9,835 bases of DNA from Candidatus Omnitrophota bacterium (lineage in GTDB: Bacteria > Omnitrophota > Gorgyraeia > Gygaellales > Profunditerraquicolaceae): positions 1 through 9,835 of the forward strand of contig JAFGUY010000048.1 of the NCBI GenBank assembly GCA_016938245.1. The letters run 5' to 3'. The position numbers were made by a program, and so were the translations under genes. Under the pieces are notes generated by a model. The model made no database searches and was not told the origin of the DNA. It saw nothing but the letters and a program-made list of their open reading frames with translations. Below are positions 1-5,238 of the stretch, piece by piece; position 1 is the stretch's first letter; each line of letters opens with the position of its first letter.

Positions 1-86
1 AGACTCCTTTGGTCTTGCATCCGAGCTTCGGAATTGCCATGGAAGCGGGGGTAATATATTTTCTATTACTTTTACGTAGGTCAGTA
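1..86 (+). mobile_element. 3' end of a putative insertion element with a truncated plus-strand reading frame
   Basis: Positions 1-54 read on the plus strand as the last 17 codons of a protein, RLLWSCIRASELPWKRG, ending in TAA at 52-54. The right edge of the window, read on the minus strand, encodes KLLWSCIYASDLPWTR followed by TAG. Over 40 ungapped bases the two copies match at 31, and 7 of the 9 mismatches fall at third codon positions, which is what two diverged coding copies would show. Similarity continues past the stop for about 31 bases (22 matches), including shared ATTACTT and GTCA blocks, and ends near position 86. The conserved HAD coding sequence begins there. I infer a transposase C-terminus plus terminal end of an insertion sequence. 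I do not recognise the family, and no transposase catalytic motif is inside the window. Confidence 0.55.
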
Positions 87-552
87 ATACCTTAATATAT
101 ATCTTAGGGTCAGGCTTAATCATGCCCATTTTACAAGAAATAAATACTTCATCAAAAATATTAAATACCGGAAAACGCTTACGGAGATACTCATAGTGCA
201 AAATATTTATATTCGAAAGCATTGCTATTCTGTAATTTTTTCTTAACCCGTTAGCCAAACTGTAAACAGAGCGATTTTTAGCGCTTAAAAAGAAAACTTC
301 GTTCCAAATCGAAATAAACCTTTCATAAGAAATATTTAAATTAAGCATATCTTTAATCTTAAGAAAGAAATCCTCAGGGAGTATCTTACCTTCCTCAAAA
401 AGTCCGGTTATGTCCGAACTTAAAAGAATCCGGGGTATATTTTTAAAGTCTATACCGCTAAAATGCGCCATTCTTTTCGCAGCGATACTATAATCAAAAT
501 CAACTAAAACATTCCCTAAATCAAACACTATGGCCTTGATTCCGTAATTCAT
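1..552 (-). CDS. HAD-superfamily hydrolase (YihX-like), C-terminus lost at the window edge
   Basis: The product belongs to the HAD phosphatase superfamily, subfamily IA type. The N-terminus has the nucleophile motif VFDLGNVLVDFD with Asp11; Gly sits at +2, as in YihX-type proteins. Motif II is MLSNIN with Ser113, and motif III is KPDPKIY with Lys146. The helical cap lies between. The frame stays open to position 1 (184 codons), but residues after about 156 no longer resemble the family. Motif IV (the IDD acidic pair) and the last strand are missing, because this stretch coincides with the inserted element at 1-86. The real gene therefore probably ends as a truncated remnant near position 86. 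Its ATG overlaps the stop of the PAC2 gene by one base (TAATG), so it is translationally coupled. Substrate unknown; small phosphorylated metabolites are usual for the family. Confidence 0.8.
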   Translation of the reverse strand, partial: MNYGIKAIVFDLGNVLVDFDYSIAAKRMAHFSGIDFKNIPRILLSSDITGLFEEGKILPEDFFLKIKDMLNLNISYERFISIWNEVFFLSAKNRSVYSLANGLRKNYRIAMLSNINILHYEYLRKRFPVFNIFDEVFISCKMGMIKPDPKIYIKVLLTYVKVIENILPPLPWQFRSSDARPKES

Positions 553-1520
553 TAGTTATTCTTTTCCTCGTTCTTCTTGAATAAATCCAAGAACCTATCC
601 TCATATTCTTTATAAACATTCCATTTATCCAGTTCCGCCTTTAACTCTGCGGCCCTGGTTATATCAATTTTAGAGAAAGAAAAAAGCTCTTCGATCTTGC
701 TCTTTATCGACAAAGGAAGCTTGGTAAGCTGGCTTAACGAATGTTTAATCTTCTCAATATCTTCTTCTTGTATAGGGCCGGCTGCCTGGCCACCAAGCTT
801 CAAATAATCTAAGAGTTTATTAATTTCTGCTTCCATATTTCTTGCTTGGTTAATTAACCCTGTAAGATTAATATTTAAATTTAGCATTCTTGATAATGCC
901 TTTAAAACTGCGTAGGATGCCTTAGGATTATCTATCTGAATGGTGTAAAGGGGAATCTCGCCTAATAGGCAGAAACCTTTTAATCCCTCCCGCTTTGCAA
1001 TTCCTAAAAATAAACCGTTCATGCCGCTTATTGCACCTTCTAATAAAACATTTAACCCTATTTTCTTAAGTTTATTGCTTAACTCACTGGATGTTGCGGC
1101 AAACCATACCGCGGATTCCTGTGTATGGTCTATCCCTAATGGCATTGAGGCAAAGCTTATCACCGTATCAATTTTAAAACTCTTAGCCGCCTGAATAACT
1201 CTGCGTGAATACGCATCTGCATGGGCTAAATCAGGCTGGGCATTGCTTATAAAAATAATGAAATCATTTTTTCCTGATTTATTCTTACAGTAATAAAATT
1301 TGCTATAGGGTAAATCGGGTACGCTTAATATACCCTGCTGCACGAGGCTATTGGTAAGATAAAAGAATTCTTCCGGCGGGATAGAAGCAAACTCCTCTGC
1401 CTTTAATTCTTCTATTAAATAATTAGCGGCCTTAAAAGCCACCTCTCCCATTCCCGGCCAAGCTACAATCAAAAATGGATTTTTTAAGCGAGGCCTTTTG
1501 GAAAACTTTATTCCTTCCAT
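552..1520 (-). CDS. PAC2 family protein
   Basis: This 322-residue protein matches the PAC2 (proteasome assembly chaperone-like) family, found in archaea and bacteria with no settled function in bacteria lacking a proteasome. The family signature is visible in AWPGMGEVAFKAANYLIEEL at residues 20-39, the GEIPLY segment at 187-192, and the following DNPKAS. The first 210 residues form the PAC2 alpha/beta core. The last 110 are helical and charged (multiple Lys/Glu), typical of the extended C-terminus in these proteins and probably for oligomer or partner contact. No signal peptide or membrane helix, so cytoplasmic. The start is well supported: AAGGAG lies 5 bases upstream of the ATG. The gene follows the M20 peptidase by 9 bases and overlaps the HAD gene by one base. 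No proteasome gene is nearby, so function stays open. Confidence 0.85.
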   Translation of the reverse strand: MEGIKFSKRPRLKNPFLIVAWPGMGEVAFKAANYLIEELKAEEFASIPPEEFFYLTNSLVQQGILSVPDLPYSKFYYCKNKSGKNDFIIFISNAQPDLAHADAYSRRVIQAAKSFKIDTVISFASMPLGIDHTQESAVWFAATSSELSNKLKKIGLNVLLEGAISGMNGLFLGIAKREGLKGFCLLGEIPLYTIQIDNPKASYAVLKALSRMLNLNINLTGLINQARNMEAEINKLLDYLKLGGQAAGPIQEEDIEKIKHSLSQLTKLPLSIKSKIEELFSFSKIDITRAAELKAELDKWNVYKEYEDRFLDLFKKNEEKNN

Positions 1521-1525
1521 TTTTA

Positions 1526-1531
1526 CTCCTT
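1526..1531 (-). promoter_or_regulatory. Shine-Dalgarno site of the PAC2 gene
   Basis: AAGGAG overlaps the TAA stop of the M20 peptidase gene and lies 5 bases before the ATG at 1520. It is the clearest ribosome binding site in the window and fixes that start. Most other genes here rely on overlapping stop/start codons instead. Confidence 0.75.
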
Positions 1532-2651
1532 AAGGTTGGTATATTTTTAAAAAGGCATCTAACGCTAATGTACCCTTATAAAGATTGTTTATGCTGGCAT
1601 ATTCATCGGCTGCATGTGCACAAGATGATACTCCGAAACCAGTAGCAATCGCAGGTATGCCCTTTTCTTTAAAAAAAGTTACTACCGTAGCGCCTTCTGA
1701 ACCTGTAATCTTTGGGGTAATTCCCGTAGAAACAAAAGCCCTTTTAAGATATTTTACTAAAGGATTTTCCTCTGAAATAGTGTACGGCCTCTGAATGCCA
1801 TTTATCTCAATTTTAAACCTGCGGGAATACTTTTTCAATACAGACTTTAAAAAAGAAAGCAGGTGTCTATAATCTGTCCCCGGAAGAAACCTAAAGTCCA
1901 ACTCAAACTCGCACCAATCAGCTACTACGTTAACTTTATCCCCGCCTTTTATTGTACCTACATTAACTGTTGGCAGTTTAAGATACTTATTCTTTTTATA
2001 AAAAAACTTCTTTTCTTTTATCCTATTTATAACTTTAACCGCTGCATCTATGGCATTTATGCCTAAATCAGGATAGGCCCCGTGCGCCTTTTTACCCTCT
2101 ATCCTTACCTTAAGATGCATTAATCCTTTCTGGGCAGTAATGATTTGAAAGTCGTCTGCATCCAGAACTAATGCGACATCGGGTTTCAAGATGCCTCTAT
2201 TTAAAAGCGGTATAAGGCCCAATGCAGAGCCTGATTCCTCATCTGCTGTTGCAGCAAAAATAAGATTATACGGCAAAACCCTTCCGTCTTCAACTGTGCT
2301 CTTTATTGCCTCCATGAGAGAAGCAAGGTTACATTTACAATCCGTAGCCCCTAAACCATAAATTCTTTCCCTAATGATCTTTGCGGAGAAAGGATTAAAA
2401 CTCCAGCTAGTTCCGGAAGGGACAGTATCTAAGTGCGGGGTTAAGAGGAGCGAGTGCCGCCCTTGCCCTTTAAGGATTGCCACGACATTAGAACGCCTTG
2501 GCTTAAATTCATATATCTTAACTTTTAGCCCAAGCCTCTGAAGATATTCCTTAACAAATAAGGCTATTCTTCGTTCATCCCCGGGAGGATTCTGGGAGTC
2601 AATACGGATTAAGCCCTGAGTTAATTTTATTAAGCTTTTACGGTTTATCAT
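1530..2651 (-). CDS. M20 family metallopeptidase (ArgE/DapE/CPG2 group)
   Basis: A dinuclear zinc hydrolase of the M20/ArgE-DapE-ACY1-CPG2 family, 373 residues, a normal family length. The catalytic domain shows TPHLDTVPSG with His73 and Asp75, the bridging Asp104 in GLGATDCKCN, and the general-base pair Glu138-Glu139 in DEESG. An acidic metal ligand lies in LVLDADD (about 164-166) and the last ligand is His346 in CAHAADEY. The dimerisation domain sits in the middle, with the conserved KAHGAYPDLGINAI at about 188-201. All catalytic residues are present, so the enzyme should be active. No signal peptide, so it acts in the cytoplasm on an N-acylated amino acid or peptide. The sequence does not distinguish deacetylase, desuccinylase or dipeptidase, and no arg or dap genes adjoin it. 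The ATG overlaps the glycosylase stop by one base (TAATG), with no clear Shine-Dalgarno site. Confidence 0.9.
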   Translation of the reverse strand: MINRKSLIKLTQGLIRIDSQNPPGDERRIALFVKEYLQRLGLKVKIYEFKPRRSNVVAILKGQGRHSLLLTPHLDTVPSGTSWSFNPFSAKIIRERIYGLGATDCKCNLASLMEAIKSTVEDGRVLPYNLIFAATADEESGSALGLIPLLNRGILKPDVALVLDADDFQIITAQKGLMHLKVRIEGKKAHGAYPDLGINAIDAAVKVINRIKEKKFFYKKNKYLKLPTVNVGTIKGGDKVNVVADWCEFELDFRFLPGTDYRHLLSFLKSVLKKYSRRFKIEINGIQRPYTISEENPLVKYLKRAFVSTGITPKITGSEGATVVTFFKEKGIPAIATGFGVSSCAHAADEYASINNLYKGTLALDAFLKIYQP

Positions 2652-3286
2652 TATGATTTAACCGGGCAGATTGAACATCTCGGTTTTTTCTTCAAGCAAA
2701 ATTCTTTTCCCAGTTTTACTAAAAGCGCATGGTATTCATTAAAAAATTTCGTATTTTTTTTTAGCCTTCGCGTAAATAGTTTCTGTATTTTATCGTAACC
2801 GGCACCTTCCTTTATCAAGCCATGCCTTAGAAGAACCCTATTAGTATATGCATCCACTACAAAAACAGGCTTTTTTAAGGCATACAAAAGTATGGAATCC
2901 GCGGTTTCAGGTCCGATACCGTTTACCTCGAGTAATTCCTTACGCAAAGACTCGGTATCTTTCGAAGCCATCTTGCTTATATCCCCCTGATAATGCTCAA
3001 TAAAAAAATTTAAGAAATTCTTTAAACGCTTAGCCTTTATATTATAATAACCGGCTGGTTTAATAATCTTAGCCAACTTTGCGTTAGATAAATTATAAAG
3101 CATCTCTGGGCTTAAAAAATTACGCTTTTTAAGATTAGCTATTGCCTTTTCTACATTAACCCAGCTTGTATTTTGCGTTAATATTGCCCCAACCATAACC
3201 TCAAAAGGGCTTTGCGCAGGCCACCAGTGCTGCGGCCCAAAATATGAATAAAGCCTGCGGTAAATCAGGGATAAATTTCTATTCAA
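2651..3286 (-). CDS. HhH-GPD DNA glycosylase related to endonuclease III / 3-methyladenine glycosylase III
   Basis: Base-excision DNA glycosylase of the HhH-GPD superfamily, 211 residues. ILTQNTSWVNVEKAI (35-49) and the helix-hairpin-helix LLEVNGIGPETAD (118-130) followed by PVFVVDAYTNRV with catalytic Asp145 resemble the COG2231 group that includes Helicobacter MagIII. Where endonuclease III has its lyase lysine (GRKTA), this protein has Glu127 (GPETA), so a monofunctional glycosylase without AP-lyase chemistry is likely. The C-terminus has Cys197, Cys204 and Cys207 in the spacing of a 4Fe-4S loop (Cx6Cx2C), but the protein ends at residue 211, two residues before the fourth Cys would fall. 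The start is TTG at 3286, inside the upstream gene's stop (TTGA). A TAA lies in frame a few codons upstream and the first ATG is far inside, so TTG is the only plausible start. It gives a family-like N-terminus. Confidence 0.85.
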   Translation of the reverse strand: MNRNLSLIYRRLYSYFGPQHWWPAQSPFEVMVGAILTQNTSWVNVEKAIANLKKRNFLSPEMLYNLSNAKLAKIIKPAGYYNIKAKRLKNFLNFFIEHYQGDISKMASKDTESLRKELLEVNGIGPETADSILLYALKKPVFVVDAYTNRVLLRHGLIKEGAGYDKIQKLFTRRLKKNTKFFNEYHALLVKLGKEFCLKKKPRCSICPVKS

Positions 3287-4866
3287 TCTTTCAGTTCCAG
3301 AGGATTATAATTATAGTAAGCAAAAATAGTATAAGCGGTCCCGGCAAGAGAACCCGTAGATTTTCCTTTAGGCGTAAGCCAGCCATGCCCGGTATCCACA
3401 AAGTCCTGTGTGGCATAAGGCAGGCAGCTCTCCCCCTGGCCCGAAGGAGAGGGGCTGGATATTACCATACTACCCAAAGAAGACAGATATTCTTCGGCTT
3501 TAAGCTTATATCCTCTCGCTTTAGCGGTCATTCCTCTTTTGGAATAAAAATCCTCCATAATCTTAAAAGCTACTACCATCTGGGCTGTCCATTCAGAAGA
3601 GACAACTCCTCCCCGGGCAACATGCCTCTCCGGAGCAAAATCAAAGCCTCTAATTTTTATTTTTCTGCCTTCAGGGCGCATATAATCTACCCTTACCTCG
3701 CAATTATTTTCTGCAAACTCCATAATCCTGTCCGGACTCATCCCCATCTTTTCAAGCTTAGAAGGCCCTACAGCGGCAATTGACCATGCATAAGTATCCG
3801 TAGCAATGGTTGAATCTCCTTTACCTCTCTTAATAGGAACATCCGGCTTATTATAAGTATGCTCTGCTAACCAGTTTAAAACCCTATTTGCTGAATCCAT
3901 ATATTTATTCTTACCGGTTATCAGATAAAGCATATTAAAAAATGCATAGGCATCAAGATTATGTTCTGTAGCATACCATTCAAGAGCAGGGCCGCCGCGT
4001 AAACCTCCCTCTTTGTCCTGATTTTGTAGATCTATTAGCCTTCCGGCTATCTCCTCGGCTAAACCTAAATACCTTTTATCCAAAGTTCTATGGGTATATT
4101 GTAAAATGGCGATACCCAGCCAGATATTCGGCCCGCTATGCACGATATATTCAGCAGGCTCTTCGTCATTAGCATAATAGGCATTTAAGAATAACCCGTC
4201 TTTTTTCTTGGCCCGGTTAAGGAAAAAATCGAATATTTTATGCGCATGCCCAAAATCTGAATAATAAGTATAAACTTGGGCAGCTAAAGATTGGTCATAT
4301 ATCAATGCCCAACCCCTAATATCTCTATCTCCCTCAAAGCTTATTACCAAGCCTGTATGCGAATTCTGATGCGCCTTAATCCAGTGGTACATCTTATCTA
4401 TATTTGCCTTCTCGAGAGTTGCTCTCTTTTTATCAAGGCGCAAGAGTTCTTCTCCAGCAACATCTTCCTTATGACTGGCCAATGCAAGTTGTTCTTTCAA
4501 AGCATTTTCCTCCTGAGAGAGCCCGTAGATAAAGCTGCTTAATTCTTCTAATTTTTTGGAATATTCATCCGAACCTACCTTAGTTTCACCCTCTAATCTT
4601 GACTTCTGCACTTCTGCGGTTGTAATACGCAACTCCAATTCATGCATTTGAATCTTAAGCTCGTCTTTCTCCCTGCTTATTTCTGCTAAATTTCTCTTAA
4701 CTAAACTAGATTCCTGGAGAACGCCGACTAATTGCTGTACTAAAACCCTATTACCCTGCGATAGCCTGATGTTTATTAAGCTGTTTGCTGCAATAAATAA
4801 ACCAAGGATAACAGCCGCGGTTATAACCACAGGCGCAAATACCCTTCTCAACCAAGCATACCGCAC
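3283..4866 (-). CDS. Membrane-anchored coiled-coil and (alpha/alpha)-toroid protein, probably the 3' part of a PilZ fusion
   Basis: The 527-residue open frame starts with a basic stretch and one transmembrane helix (about 9-30, FAPVVITAAVILGLFIAANS). A long charged coiled coil follows (about 45-155). The C-terminal 350 residues look like an (alpha/alpha) six-hairpin toroid of the glycosidase type: repeated helices rich in Trp/Tyr with YATEHNLDAYAFF, TDTYAW, SSEWTAQMVVAF and DTGHGWLTP, the last followed by GTAY. No specific glycoside hydrolase family is recognised and the catalytic acids are not certain. The GTG at 4866 has no Shine-Dalgarno site and is unlikely to be a real start. The frame continues upstream to the GC tract without any start codon, encoding ITWIRSVSGIPNKYIIG and VCYEDIDP, which is the end of a PilZ domain. 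I therefore read this as the downstream part of the gene beginning at 5237. It overlaps the glycosylase start by two bases. Confidence 0.75.
   Translation of the reverse strand: MRYAWLRRVFAPVVITAAVILGLFIAANSLINIRLSQGNRVLVQQLVGVLQESSLVKRNLAEISREKDELKIQMHELELRITTAEVQKSRLEGETKVGSDEYSKKLEELSSFIYGLSQEENALKEQLALASHKEDVAGEELLRLDKKRATLEKANIDKMYHWIKAHQNSHTGLVISFEGDRDIRGWALIYDQSLAAQVYTYYSDFGHAHKIFDFFLNRAKKKDGLFLNAYYANDEEPAEYIVHSGPNIWLGIAILQYTHRTLDKRYLGLAEEIAGRLIDLQNQDKEGGLRGGPALEWYATEHNLDAYAFFNMLYLITGKNKYMDSANRVLNWLAEHTYNKPDVPIKRGKGDSTIATDTYAWSIAAVGPSKLEKMGMSPDRIMEFAENNCEVRVDYMRPEGRKIKIRGFDFAPERHVARGGVVSSEWTAQMVVAFKIMEDFYSKRGMTAKARGYKLKAEEYLSSLGSMVISSPSPSGQGESCLPYATQDFVDTGHGWLTPKGKSTGSLAGTAYTIFAYYNYNPLELKD
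3425..3457. repeat. GC-rich imperfect palindrome inside the toroid coding region
   Basis: CAGC and TCTCC at 3425-3433 pair with GGAGA at 3446-3450 and GCTG at 3454-3457, leaving a 3-base GGG bulge and a 12-base loop. The stretch is much richer in GC than its surroundings. In the protein it encodes SSPSPSGQGESC between the helix LSSLGSMVI and PYATQDFV. It resembles the small GC-rich palindromes that are dispersed in some genomes and can be inserted in frame, but with one copy in the window I cannot show that it is a repeat. Confidence 0.3.
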
Positions 4867-4955
4867 AATACGGTTATTCTGCTTAGGATCAATATCCTCA
4901 TAACATACACCGATAATGTACTTATTAGGTATCCCAGAGACACTTCTTATCCAAG

Positions 4956-5237
4956 TTATTCGCGCGCGCGCGCACTGATATTTCTCCTTAATGCTGGGAT
5001 TTCTATCTCTAACGAGATACGGGCCTGGCGGTTTTGAATGATGCCTACGAGAGACGGATCAAGGTTATTAATACAAATACAAATGCCGCCGCGGCTTATA
5101 TTATTAGTAAAACCTTGCAGCCATCCGGAGATAAAATGGCTGCCATCTAAGCTCTCGAGCCGTAATTGTACCGGTAATACCGTATCAATACGGATATATT
5201 TTCTTTGTTCTTCGTTTAAATATTCAGCGTTACCCAT
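4956..5237 (-). CDS. PilZ domain (c-di-GMP-binding), frame ends early at the GC tract
   Basis: The 93-residue frame carries the two c-di-GMP-binding motifs of PilZ: RxxxR as Arg12-Lys-Tyr-Ile-Arg16, and [D/N]xSxxG as Asn46-Ile-Ser48-Arg-Gly-Gly51. Both are intact, so ligand binding is expected if the domain folds. The TAA at 4956-4958 comes just after the alternating GC tract and cuts the domain before its last beta strands; those strands are encoded immediately downstream in the frame of the 3283-4866 reading frame. As written, the product would be an incomplete PilZ fold. The ATG lies one base after the stop of the transglutaminase lipoprotein gene (TAATATG), with GGAGAAGGT upstream as ribosome binding site, so the two are co-translated. 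Confidence 0.8.
   Translation of the reverse strand: MGNAEYLNEEQRKYIRIDTVLPVQLRLESLDGSHFISGWLQGFTNNISRGGICICINNLDPSLVGIIQNRQARISLEIEIPALRRNISARARE
4961..4973. repeat. Alternating (CG)6C dinucleotide tract at a reading-frame break
   Basis: Thirteen bases of uninterrupted alternating C and G in an AT-rich region. On the minus strand the PilZ frame enters as SARAR and stops at GAA TAA right after. With 11 bases in place of 13 the frame continues into the rest of the PilZ fold and the membrane protein; 17 would also work. Such a tract is prone to slippage by one unit, which makes it a candidate phase-variation switch, and is also a place where assemblies make errors. Confidence 0.85.
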
Positions 5238-5238
5238 A

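Larger units (their letters stand above)
3283..5237 (-). other. Probable single gene: PilZ - transmembrane helix - coiled coil - (alpha/alpha)-toroid, split by a frameshift
   Basis: If one GC unit is removed from the 13-base alternating tract at 4961-4973, the two adjacent frames fuse into one 650-residue protein. The seam would read SARARITWIRS, where PilZ domains carry a beta strand of the form V-x-W, followed by YIIGVCYEDIDP, matching the last PilZ strands. Predicted order: PilZ 1 to about 125, membrane helix about 132-153, coiled coil about 165-280, toroid about 285-650. The PilZ domain would be cytoplasmic and the toroid outside the inner membrane. This explains why the upstream frame ends before the PilZ fold is complete and why the downstream frame has no start site. 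Whether the shift is biological (slippage, phase variation) or a sequencing or assembly error cannot be told from one sequence. Confidence 0.75.

Noticed and set aside
1585..2066. Short plus-strand open frames opposite the M20 gene
   Set aside because: Both are antisense to a peptidase with all catalytic residues, lack ribosome binding sites and show no domain.
3244..3783. Plus-strand open frame of 179 codons
   Set aside because: It lies wholly antisense to the glycosylase start and the toroid gene, which have clear protein features; its translation is Arg/Ser/His-rich with no recognisable domain.
4864..4866. GTG as the true start of a separate 527-residue membrane protein
   Set aside because: No Shine-Dalgarno site precedes it, and the frame upstream encodes PilZ-like strands, so it is better read as an internal codon of a longer gene.
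4961..4973. Programmed ribosomal frameshifting at the GC tract
   Set aside because: No slippery heptamer is present, and the shift needed equals one repeat unit, so slippage of the DNA tract or a sequence error explains it better.
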